This document shows positions 14,661 to 26,200 of a stretch of 64,000 nt of DNA, piece by piece. The stretch is from Apostichopus japonicus. Taxonomy: Eukaryota; Echinodermata; Holothuroidea; Aspidochirotida; Stichopodidae. How positions within the stretch are numbered: the first letter of the stretch is position 1; every line of letters starts with the position of its first letter. The notes beneath the pieces were generated by a model. That model was given only the letters and a program-made list of their open reading frames with translations, searched no databases and was not told the DNA's origin. Made by a program: the position numbers and the translations under genes. Location of the stretch: positions 479,501-543,500 of the forward strand of contig NC_092571.1 in the NCBI RefSeq assembly GCF_037975245.1. Direction: 5' to 3'.

Positions 14661-15109
14661 TTTCTTTTGCCGCGATCTTATACGGTCTCGGGAACTTTAA
14701 GTATTAGAAACGAACATAGATTTATATCAACTGCTGTCGTGGCGCGGTTGGTTGCTCTGTACCTCGAGAGCGTGACGTATTTTGGATCGCGGGCTCGAGA
14801 CCAGGTGGGGGCAGCTTGCTTTTGCCGCGATCTTATACGGTCTCTGGGAAATTTAAGTATTAGAAACGAACATAGATTTATATCAACTGCTGTCGTGGCG
14901 CGGTTGGTTGCTCATTACCTCGAGAGCGTGACGTATTTTGGATCGCGGGCTCGAGACCAGGTGTGGGCAGTTTGCTTTTGCCGCGATCTTATACGGTCTC
15001 TGGGAACTTTAAGTATTAGAAACGAACATAGATTTATATCAACTGCTGTCGTGGCGCGGTTGGTTGCTCTGTACCTCGAGAGCGTGACGTATTTTGGATC
15101 GCGGGCTCG

Positions 15110-15330
15110 AGACCAGGCCAGCGCAGTTTGCTTTTGCCGCGATCTCATACGGTCTCTGGAACTTTAAGTATTAGAAACGAACATAGATTTATATCAACTG
15201 CTGTCGTGACGCGGTTGGTTGTGCTCTGTACCTCGAGAGCGTAACGTATTTTGGATCCTGGGCTCGAGACCCGGCCACTGCAGTTTGCTTTTGCCGCGAT
15301 CTTATACGGTCTCTTGGAACTTTAAGTATT
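15110..15330. repeat. Edge-type monomers embedded in the homogenised core
   Basis: This interval has GACCAGGCCAGCGCAG, the TG-inserted GGTTGTGCTCTG, and at 15,254 GGATCCTGGGCTCGAGACCC. These are forms otherwise typical of the divergent right edge (25.8-26.7 kb). It appears to be an older-type segment trapped in, or copied into, the young core. Confidence 0.8.
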
Positions 15331-15363
15331 AGAAACGAACATAGATTTATATCAACTGCTGTC

Positions 15364-16550
15364 GTGGCGCGGTTGGTTGCTCTGTACCTCGAGAGCGTGA
15401 CGTATTTTGGATCGCGGGCTCGAGACCAGGTGGGGGCAGTTTGCTTTTGCCGCGATCTTATACGGTCTCTGGGAACTTTAAGTATTAGAAACGAACATAG
15501 ATTTATATCAACTGCTGTCGTGGCGCGGTTGATTGCTCTGTACCTCGAGAGCGTGACGTATTTTGGATCGCGGGCTCGAGACCAGGTGGGGGCAGTTTGC
15601 TTTTGCCGCGATCTGGTACGGTCTCTGGGAACTTTAAGTATTAGAAACGAACATAGATTTATATCAACTGCTGTCGTGGCGCGGTTGGTTGCTCTGTACC
15701 TCGAGAGCGTGACGTATTTTGGATCGCGGGCTCGAGACCAGGTGGGGGCAGTTTGCTTTTGCCGCGATCTTATACGGTCTCTGGGAACTTTAAGAATTAG
15801 AAACGAACATAGATTTATATCAACTGCTGTCGTGGCGCGGTTGGTTGCTCTGTACCTCGAGAGCGTGACGTATTTTGGATCGCGGGCTCGAGACCAGGTG
15901 GGGGCAGTTTGCTTTTGCCGGGTTCTTATACGGTCTCTGGGAACTTTAAGTATTAGAAACGAACATACACTTATATCAACTGCTGTCGTGGCGCGGTTGG
16001 TTGCTCTGTACCTCGAGAGCGTGACGTATTTTGGATCGCGGGCTCGAGACCAGGTGGGGGCAGTTTGCTTTTGCCGCGATCTCATACGGTCTCTGGGAAC
16101 TTTAATTATTAGAAACGAACATAGATTTATATCAACTGCTGTCGTGGCGCGGTTGGTTGCTCTGTACCTCGAGAGCGTGACGTATTTTGGATCGCGGGCT
16201 CGAGACCAGGTGGGGGCAGTTTGCTTTTGCCGCGATCTGGTACGGTCTCTGGGAACTTTAAGAATTAGAAACGAACATAGATTTATATCAACTGCTGTCG
16301 TGGCGCGGTTGGTTGCTCTGTACATCGAGAGCGTGTTGTATTTTGGATCGCGGGCTCGAGATCAGGTGGGGGCAGTTTGCTTTTGCCGCGATTTTATACG
16401 GTCGCTGGGAACTTTAAGTATTAGAAACGAACATAGATTTATATCAACTGCTGTCGTGGCGCGGTTGGTTGCTCTGTACCTCGAGAGCGTGACGTATTTT
16501 GGATCGCGGGCTCGAGACCAGGTGGGGGCAGTTTGCTTTTGCCGCGATCT
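15364..16550. repeat. 1,871-bp offset duplication, copy 1
   Basis: The ordered variants GGTTGATTGCTC (15,527), TTTAAGAATTAG, AACATACACTTATATC (about 15,964), GTACATCGAGAGCGTGTTG (16,319) and GATTTTATACGGTCGC (16,390) repeat at 17.2-18.4 kb with a constant 1,871-bp offset (12 monomers). Confidence 0.85.
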
Positions 16551-17180
16551 TATACGGTCTCTGGAACTTTAAGTACTAGAAACGAACATAGATTTATATC
16601 AACTGCTGTCGTGGCGCGGTTGGTTGCTCTGTACCTCGAGAGCGTGACGTATTTTGGATCGCGGGCTCGAGACCAGGTGGGGGCAGTTTGCTTTTTCCGC
16701 GATCTTATACGTTCTCTGGGAACTTTAAGTATTAGAAACGAACATAGATTTATATCAACTGCTGTCGTGGCGCGGTTGGTTGCTCTGTACCTCGAGAGCA
16801 TGACGTATTTTGGATCGCGGTCTCGAGACCAGGTGGGGGCAGTTTGCTTTTGCCGCGATCTCATACGGTCTCTGGGAACTTTAAGTAATAGAAACGAACA
16901 TAGATTTATATCAACTGCTGTCGTGGCGCGGTTGGTTGCTCTGTACCTCGAGAGCGTGACGATTTTTGGATCGCGGGCTCGAGACCAGGTGGGGGCAGTT
17001 TGCTTTTGCCGCGATCTCATACGGTCTCTGGGAACTTTAAGTATTAGAAACGAACATAGATTTATATCAACTGCTGTCGTGGCGCGGTTGGTTGCTCTGT
17101 ACCTCGAGAGCGTGACGTATTTTGGATCGCGGGCTCGAGACCAGGTGGGGGCAGTTTGCTTTTGCCGCGATCTGGTACGG
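16533..17180. repeat. 2,650-bp higher-order repeat, copy 2
   Basis: It carries the GAGAGCATGACG variant at 16,795 and the GTGACGATTTTTGG variant near 16,956, in the same order as copies 1 and 3. It then switches to monomers of the 1,871-bp repeat. Confidence 0.82.
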
Positions 17181-17234
17181 TCTCTTGGAACTTTAAGTAT
17201 TAGAAACGAACATAGATTTATATCAACTGCTGTC

Positions 17235-18421
17235 GTGGCGCGGTTGGTTGCTCTGTACCTCGAGAGCGTGACGTATTTTGGATCGCGGGCTCGAGACCAG
17301 GTGGGGGCAGTTTGCTTTTGCCGCGATCTTATACGGTCTCTGGGAACTTTAAGTATTAGAAACGAACATAGATTTATATCAACTGCTGTCGTGGCGCGGT
17401 TGATTGCTCTGTACCTCGAGAGCGTGACGTATTTTGGATCGCGGGCTCGAGACCAGGTGGGGGCAGTTTGCTTTTGCCGCGATCTGGTACGGTCTCTGGG
17501 AACTTTAAGTATTAGAAACGAACATAGATTTATATCAACTGCTGTCGTGGCGCGGTTGGTTGCTCTGTACCTCGAGAGCGTGACGTATTTTGGATCGCGG
17601 GCTCGAGACCAGGTGGGGGCAGTTTGCTTTTGCCGCGATCTCATACGGTCTCTGGGAACTTTAAGAATTAGAAACGAACATAGATTTATATCAACTGCTG
17701 TCGTGGCGCGGTTGGTTGCTCTGTACCTCGAGAGCGTGACGTATTTTGGATCGCGGGCTCGAGACCAGGTGGGGGCAGTTTGCTTTTGCCGGGTTCTTAT
17801 ACGGTCTCTGGGAATTTTAAGTATTAGAAACGAACATACACTTATATCAACTGCTGTCGTGGCGCGGTTGGTTGCTCTGTACCTCGAGAGCGTGACGTAT
17901 TTTGGATCGCGGGCTCGAGACCAGGTGGGGGCAGTTTGCTTTTGCCGCGATCTCATACGGTCTCTGGGAACTTTAAGTATTAGAAACGAACATAGATTTA
18001 TATCAACTGCTGTCGTGGCGCGGTTGGTTGCTCTGTACCTCGAGAGCGTGACGTATTTTGGATCGCGGGCTCGAGACCAGCTGGGGGCAGTTTGCTTTTG
18101 CCGCGATCTCATACGGTCTCTGGGAACTTTAAGAATTAGAAACGAACATAGATTTATATCAACTGCTGTCGTGGCGCGGTTGGTTGCTCTGTACATCGAG
18201 AGCGTGTTGTATTTTGGATCGCGGGCTCGAGATCAGGTGGGGGCAGTTTGCTTTTGCCGCGATTTTATACGGTCGCTGGGAACTTTAAGTATTAGAAACG
18301 AACATAGATTTATATCAACTGCTGTCGTGGCGCGGTTGGTTGCTCTGTACCTCGAGAGCGTGACGTATTTTGGATCGCGGGCTCGAGACCAGGTGGGGGC
18401 AGTTTGCTTTTGCCGTGATCT
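17235..18421. repeat. 1,871-bp offset duplication, copy 2
   Basis: Second copy of the 12-monomer block at 15,364. It ends at the GATTTTATACGGTCGC variant (18,261) and the following monomer. A small number of private changes (for example GACCAGCTGGGG near 18,075) separate it from copy 1. Confidence 0.85.
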
Positions 18422-19182
18422 TATACGGTCTCTCGAACTTTAAGTATTAGAAACGAACATAGATTTATATCAACTGCTGTCGTGGCGCGGTTGGTTGCTC
18501 TGTACCTCGAGAGCGTGACGTATTTTGGATCGCGGGCTCGAGACCAGGTGGGGGCAGTTTGCTTTTGCCGCGATCTTATACGGTCTCTGGGAACTTTAAG
18601 AATTAGAAACGAACATAGATTTATATCAACTGCTGTCGTGGCGCGGTTGGTTGCTCTGTACCTCGAGAGCGTGACGTATTTTGGATCGCGGGCTCGAGAC
18701 CAGGTGGGGGCAGTTTGCTTTTGCCGGGTTCTTATACGGTCTCTGGGAATTTTAAGTATTAGAAACGAACATACACTTATATCAACTGCTGTCGTGGCGC
18801 GGTTGGTTGCTCTGTACCTCGAGAGCGTGACGTATTTTGGATCGCGGGCTCGAGACCAGGTGGGGGCAGTTTGCTTTTGCCGCGATCTCATACGGTCTCT
18901 GGGAAATTTAAGTATTAGAAACGAACATAGATTTATATCAACTGCTGTCGTGGCGCGGTTGGTTGCTCTGTACCTCGAGAGCGTGACGTATTTTGGATCG
19001 CGGGCTCGAGACCAGGTGTGGGCAGTTTGCTTTTGCCGCGATCTTATACGGTCTCTGGGAACTTTAAGTATTAGAAACGAACATAGATTTATATCAACTG
19101 CTGTCGTGGCGCGGTTGGTTGCTCTGTACCTCGAGAGCGTGACGTATTTTGGATCGCGTGCTCGAGACCAGGTGGGGGCAGT

Positions 19183-19960
19183 TTGCTTTTGCCGCGATCT
19201 TATACGGTCTCTGGAACTTTAAGTATTAGAAACGAACATAGATTTATATCAACTGCTGTCGTGGCGCGGTTGGTTGCTCTGTACCTCGAGAGCGTGACGT
19301 ATTTTGGATCGCGGGCTCGAGACCAGGTGGGGGCAGTTTGCTTTTGCCGCGATCTTATACGTTCTCTGGGAACTTTAAGTATTAGAAACGAACATAGATT
19401 TATATCAACTGCTGTCGTGGCGCGGTTGGTTGCTCTGTACCTCGAGAGCATGACGTATTTTGGATCGCGGGCTCGAGACCAGGTGGGGGCAGTTTGCTTT
19501 TGCCGCGATCTTATACGGTCTCTGGGAACTTTAAGTATTAGAAACGAACATAGATTTATATCAACTGCTGTCGTGGCGCGGTTGGTTGCTCTGTACCTCG
19601 AGAGCGTGACGATTTTTGGATCGCGGGCTCGAGACCAGGTGGGGGCAGTTTGCTTTTGCCGCGATCTCATACGGTCTCTGGGAACTTTAAGTATTAGAAA
19701 CGAACATAGATTTATATCAACTGCTGTCGTGGCGCGGTTGGTTGCTCTGTACCTCGAGAGCGTGACGTATTTTGGATCGCGGGCTCGAGACCAGGTGGGG
19801 GCAGTTTGCTTTTGCGGCGATCATATACGGTCTCTGGGAACTTTAAGTATTAGAAACGAACATAGATTTATATCAACTGCTGTCGTGGCGCGGTTGGTTG
19901 CTCTGTACCTCGAGAGCGTGACGTATTTTGGATCGCGGGCTCGAGACCAGGTGGGGGCAG
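19183..19960. repeat. 2,650-bp higher-order repeat, copy 3
   Basis: It carries the same ordered variants as copy 1 (GAGAGCATGACG at 19,445, GTGACGATTTTTGG at 19,606, GCGGCGATCATATACGG at 19,814), followed by the TTTTCTTTTG trimer block. Confidence 0.83.
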
Positions 19961-20868
19961 TTTTCTTTTGCCGCGATCTTATACGGTCTCTGGGAACTTT
20001 AAGTATTAGAAACGAACATAGATTTATATCAACTGCTGTCGTGGCGCGGTTGGTTGCTCTGTACCTCGAGAGCGTGACGTATTTTGGATCGCGGGCTCGA
20101 GACCAGGTGGGGGCAGCTTGCTTTTGCCGCGATCTTATACGGTCTCTGGGAAATTTAAGTATTAGAAACGAACATAGATTTATATCAACTGCTGTCGTGG
20201 CGCGGTTGGTTGCTCTGTACCTCGAGAGCGTGACGTATTTTGGATCGCGGGCTCGAGACCAGGTGTGGGCAGTTTGCTTTTGCCGCGATCTTATACGGTC
20301 TCTGGGAACTTTAAGTATTAGAAACGAACATAGATTTATATCAACTGCTGTCGTGGCGCGGTTGGTTGCTCTGTACCTCGAGAGCGTGACGTATTTTGGA
20401 TCGCGGGCTCGAGACCAGGTGGGGGCAGTTTTCTTTTGCCGCGATCTTATACGGTCTCTGGGAACTTTAAGTATTAGAAACGAACATAGATTTATATCAA
20501 CTGCTGTCGTGGCGCGGTTGGTTGCTCTGTACCTCGAGAGCGTGACGTATTTTGGATCGCGGGCTCGAGACCAGGTGGGGGCAGCTTGCTTTTGCCGCGA
20601 TCTTATACGGTCTCTGGGAAATTTAAGTATTAGAAACGAACATAGATTTATATCAACTGCTGTCGTGGCGCGGTTGGTTGCTCTGTACCTCGAGAGCGTG
20701 ACGTATTTTGGATCGCGGGCTCGAGACCAGGTGTGGGCAGTTTGCTTTTGCCGCGATCTTATACGGTCTCTGGGAACTTTAAGTATTAGAAACGAACATA
20801 GATTTATATCAACTGCTGTCGTGGCGCGGTTGGTTGCTCTGTACCTCGAGAGCGTGACGTATTTTGGA
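19933..20868. repeat. Tandem trimer (2 x 468 bp) inside the satellite
   Basis: Three successive variant monomers (GCAGTTTTCTTTTG; GCAGCTTGC with GGGAAATTTAAG; CAGGTGTGGGCAG) occur twice in a row, offset by 468 bp (TTTTCTTTTG at 19,961 and 20,429). A single trimer with the same variants is present near 14.66-15.0 kb. Confidence 0.85.
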
Positions 20869-21259
20869 TCGCGGGCTCGAGACCAGGTGGGGGCAGTTTG
20901 CTTTTGCCGCGATCTCATACGGTCTCTGGAACTTTTAGTATTAGAAACGAACATAGATTTATATCAACTGCTGTCGTGACGCGGTTGGTTGCTCTGTACC
21001 TCGAGAGCGTGACGTATTTTGGATCGCGGGCTGGAGACCAGGTGGGGGCAGTTTGCTTTTGCCGGGTTCTTATACGGTCTCTGGGAACTTTAAGTATTAG
21101 AAACGAACATAGATTTATATCAACTGCTGTCGTGGCGCGGTTGGTTGCTCTGTACCTCGAGAGCGTGACGTATTTTGGATCGCGGGCTCGAGACCAGGTG
21201 GGGGCAGTTTGCTTTTGCCGCGATCTTATACGGTCGCTGGGAACTTTAAGTATTAGAAA

Positions 21260-21510
21260 CGAACATAGATTTATATCAACTGCTGACGTACTTTGGATCG
21301 CGGGCTCGAGACCAGGTGGGGGCAGTTTGCTTTTTCCGCGATCTCATAACGTCTCTGGGAACTTTAAGTATTAGAAACGAACATAGATTGATATCAACTG
21401 CTGTCGTGGCGCGGTTGGTTGCTCTGTACATCGAGAGCGTGTTGTATTTTGGATCGCGGGCTCGAGATCAGGTGGGGGCAGTTAGCTTTTGCCGCGATTT
21501 TATACGGTCT
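21260..21510. repeat. Truncated monomer and linked variant block, copy 2
   Basis: The same 38-bp deletion (junction 21,285/21,286) is followed by the same rare variants as at 9.64 kb, 11.6 kb away. This is good evidence that a multi-monomer block was copied across the array after the deletion happened once. Confidence 0.9.
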
Positions 21511-23279
21511 CTGGGAACTTTAAGTATTAGAAACGAACATAGATTTATATCAACTGCTGTCGTGGCGCGGTTGGTTGCTCTGTACCTCGAGAGCGTGACG
21601 TATTTTGGATCGCGGGCTCGAGACCAGGTGGGGGCAGTTTGCTTTTGCCGGGTTCTTATACGGTCTCTGGGAACTTTCAGTATTAGAAACGAACATAGAT
21701 TTATATCAACTGCTGTCGTGGCGCGGTTGGTTGCTCTGTACCTCGAGAGCGTGACGTATTTTGGATCGCGTGCTCGAGACCAGGTTGGGGCAGTTTGCTT
21801 TTGCCGGGTTCTTATACGGTCTCTGGGAACTTTAAGTATTAGAAACGAACATAGATTTATATCAACTGCTGTCGTGGCGCGGTTGGTTGCTCTGTAACTC
21901 GAGAGCGTGACGTATTTTGGATCGCGGGCTCGAGACCAGGTGGGGGCAGCTTGCTTTTGCCGCGATCTTATACGGTCTCTGGGAAATTTAAGTATTAGAA
22001 ACGAACATAGATTTATATCAACTGCTGTCGTGGCGCGGTTGGTTGCTCTGTACCTCGAGAGCGTGACGTATTTTGGATCGCGGGCTCGAGACCAGGTGGG
22101 GGCAGTTTGCTTTTGCCGCGATCTCATACGGTCTCTGGGAACTTTAAGTATTAGAAACGAACATAGATTTATATCAACTGCTGTCGTGGCGCGGTTGATT
22201 GCTCTGTACCTCGAGAGCGTGACGTATTTTGGATCGCGGGCTCGAGACCAGGTGGGGGCAGTTTGCTTTTGCCGCGATCTGGTACGGTCTCTGGGAACTT
22301 TAAGTATTAGAAACGAACATAGATGATTATCAACTGCTGTCGTGGCGCGGTTGGTTGCTCTGTACCTCGAGAGCGTGACGTATTTTGGATCGCGGGCTCG
22401 AGACCAGGTGTGGGCAGTTTGCTTTTGCCGCGATCTTATACGGTCTCTGGGAACTTTAAGTATTAGAAACGAACATAGATTTATATCAACTGCTGTCGTG
22501 GCGCGGTTGGTTGCTCTGTACCTCGAGAGCGTGACGTATTTTGGATCGCGGGCTCGAGACCAGGTGGGGGCAGTTTGCTTTTGCCGCGATCTTATACGGT
22601 CTCTGGGAAATTTAAGTATTAGAAACGAACATAGATTTATATCAACTGCTGTCGTGGCGCGGTTGGTTGCTCTGTACCTCGAGAGCGTGACGTATTTTGG
22701 ATCGCGGGCTCGAGACCAGGTGTGGGCAGTTTGCTTTTGCCGCGATCTTACACGGTCTCTGGGAACTTTAAGTATTAGAAACGAACATAGATTTATATCA
22801 ACTGCTGTCGTGGCGCGGTTGGTTGCTCTGTACCTCGAGAGCGTGACGTATTTTGGATCGCGGGCTCGAGACCAGGCCAGCGCAGTTTGCTTTTGCCGCG
22901 ATCTCATACGGTCTCTGGAACTTTAAGTATTAGAAACGAACATAGATTTATATCAACTGCTGTCGTGGCGCGGTTGGTTGCTCTGTACCTCGAGAGCGTG
23001 ACGTATTTTGGATCGCGGGCTCGAGACCAGGTGGGGGCAGTTTGCTTTTGCCGCGATCTTATACGGTCTCTGGGAACTTTAAGTATTAGAAACGAACATA
23101 GATTTATATCAACTGCTGTCGTGGCGCGGTTGGTTGCTCTGTACCTCGAGAGCGTGACGTATTTTGGATCGCGGGCTCGAGACCAGGTGGGGGCAGTTTG
23201 CTTTTGCCGCGATCTTATACGGTCGCTGGGAACTTTAAGTATTAGAAACGAACATAGATTTATATCAACTGCTGTCGTG

Positions 23280-26200
23280 GCGCGGTTGGTTGTGCTCTTT
23301 ACCTCGAGAACGTGACGTATTTTGGATCGCGGGCCCGAGACCAGGTGGGGGCAGTTTGCTTTTGCCGCGATCTTATACGGCCCCTGAAACTTTAAGTATT
23401 AGAAACGAACATAGATTTATATCAACTGCTGTCGTGGCGCGGTTGGTTGCTCTGTACCTCGAGAGCGTGACGTATTTTGGATCGCGGGCTCGAGACCAGG
23501 TGGGGGCAGTTTGCTTTTGCCGCGATATGGTACGGTCTCTGGGAACTTTAAGTATTAGAAACGAACATAGATTTATATCAACTGCTGTCGTGGCGCGGTT
23601 GGTTGTGCTCTGTACCTCGAGAGCGTGACGTATTTTGGATCGCGGGCTCGAGAACAGGCCAGCGCAGTTTGCTTTTGCCGCGATCTTATACGGTGTCTGG
23701 AACTTTAAGTATTAGAAACGAACATAGATTTATATCAACTGCTGTCGTGGCGCGGTTGGTTGTGCTCTTTACCTCGAGAGCGTGACGTATTTTGGATCGC
23801 GGGCTCGAGACCAGGTGGGGGCAGTTTGCTTTTGCCGCGATCTTATACGGTCTCTGGAACTTTAAGTATTAGAAACGAACATAGATTTATATCAACTGCT
23901 GTCGTGGCGCGGTTGGTTGTGCTCTGTACCTCGAGAGCGTGACGTATTTTGGATCGCGGGCTCGAGACCAGGTGGGGGCAGTTTGCTTTTGCCGCGATCT
24001 TATACGGCCCCTGAAACTTTAAGTATTAGAAACGAACATAGATTTATATCAACTGCTGTCGTGGCGCGGTTGGTTGCTCTGTACCTCGAGAGCGTGACGT
24101 ATTTTGGATCGCGGGCTCGAGACCAGGTGGGGGCAGTTTGCTTTTGCCGCGATATGGTACGGTCTCTGGAACTTTAAGTATTAGAAACGAACATAGATTT
24201 ATATCAACTGCTGTCGTGGCGCGGTTGGTTGTGCTCTGTACCTCGAGAGCGTGACGTATTTTGGATCGCGGGCTCGAGACCAGGTGGGGGCAGTTTGCTT
24301 TTGCCGCGATCTTATACGGTCTCTGGAAACTTTAAGTATTAGAAACGAACATAGATTTATATCAACTGCTGTCGTGGCGCGGTTGGTTGTGCACTGTACC
24401 TCGAGAGCGTGACGTATTTTGCATCGCGGGCTCGAGACCAGGCCAGCGCAGTTTGCTTTTGCCTCGATCTTATACGGTCTCTGGAACTTTAAGTATTAGA
24501 AACGAACATAGATTTATATCAACTGCTGTCGTGGCGCGGTTGGTTGTGCTCTGTACCTCGAGAGCGTGACGTATTTTGGATCGCGGGCTCGAGACCAGGC
24601 CAGCGCAGTTTGCTTTTGCCGCGATCTTATACGGTCTCTGGAACTTTAAGTATTAGAAACGAACATAGATTTATATCAACTGTTGTCGTGGCGCGGTTGG
24701 TTGTGCTCTGTACCTCGAGAGCGTGACGTATTTTGGATCGCGGGCTCGAGACCAGGCCAGCGCAGTTTGCTTTTGCCTCGATCTTATACGGTCTCTGGAA
24801 CTTTAAGTATTAGAAACGAACATAGATTTATATCAACTGCTGTCGTGGCGCGGTTGGTTGTGCTCTGTACCCCGACAGCGTGACTTACTTTGGATCGCGG
24901 GCTCGAGACCAGGCCAGCGCAGTTTGCTTTTGCCGCGATCTCATACGGTCTCTGGAACTTTAAGTATTAGAAACGAACGTAGATTTATATCAACTGCTGT
25001 CGTGGCGCGGTTGGTTGTGCTCTGTACCTCGAGAGCGTGACGTATTTTGGATCGCGGGCTCGAGAACAGGCCAGCGCAGTTTGCTTTTGCCGCGATCTCA
25101 TACTGTCTCTGGAAACTTTAAGTATTAGAAACGAACGTAGATTTATATCAACTGCTGTCGTGGCGCGGTTGGTTGTGCACTGTACCTCGAGAGCGTCACG
25201 TATTTTGGATCGCGGGCTCGAGAACAGGCCAACGCAGTTTGGTTTTGCCGCGATCTTATACGGTCTCTGGAACTTTAAGTATTAGAAACGAACATAGATT
25301 TATATCAACTGCTGTCGTGGCGCGGTTGGTTGTGCTCTGTATCTCGAGAGCGTGACGTATTTTGGATCGCGGGCTCGAGACCAGGCCAGCGCAGTTTGCT
25401 TTTGCCGCGATCTTATACGGTCTCTGGAACTTTAAGTATTAGAAACGAACATAGATTTATATCAACTGCTGTCGTGGCGCTGTTGGTTGTGCTCTGTACC
25501 TCGAGAGCGTGACGTATTTTGGATCGCGGGCTCGAGACCAGGCCAGCGCAGTTTGGTTTTGCCGCGATCTTATACGGTCTCTGGAACTTTAAGTATTAGA
25601 AACGAACATAGATTTATATCAACTGCTGTCGTGGCGCGGTTGGTTGTGCTCTGTACCTCGAGAGCGTGACGTATTTTGGATCGCGGGCTCGAGACCAGGC
25701 CAGCGCAGTTTGCTTTTGCCGCGATCTTATACGGTCTCTGGAACTTTAAGTATTAGAAACGAACATAGATTTATATCAACTGCTGTCGTGGCGCGGTTGG
25801 TTGTGCTCTGTACCTCGAGAGCGAGACGTATTTTGGATCCTGGGCTCGAGACCCGGCAACCGCAGTTTGCTTTTGCCGCGATCTTATACGGTCTCTGGAA
25901 CTTTAAGTATTAGAAACGAACATAGATTTATATCAACTGCTGTCGTGGCGCGGTTGGTTGTGCTCTGTACCTCGAGAGCGTGACGTATTTTGGATCGCGG
26001 GCTCGAGACCAGGCCAGCGCAGTTTGCTTTTGCCGCGATCCTATAAGGTATCTGGAACTTTAAGTATAAGAAACGAACATAGATTTATATCAACTGCTGT
26101 CGTGGCTCGGTTGGTTGTGCTCTGTACCTCGAGAGCGTGACGCATTTTGGATCGCGGGCTCGAGACCAGGCCAGCGCAGTTTGCTTTTGCCGCGATCTTA

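Larger units (their letters stand above)
16533..18443 (+). other. Longest plus-strand open frame of the satellite (636 codons), probably not a gene
   Basis: A 52-residue unit repeats about twelve times because the 156-bp monomer is a whole number of codons and this frame has no stop. A 548-codon frame is open on the opposite strand over 16,550-18,196. Openness in both strands, no signal peptide, start codons supplied by random ATGs and immediate closure when a monomer loses one base all argue against translation. I list it because automatic annotation will call these frames genes. Confidence 0.85.
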
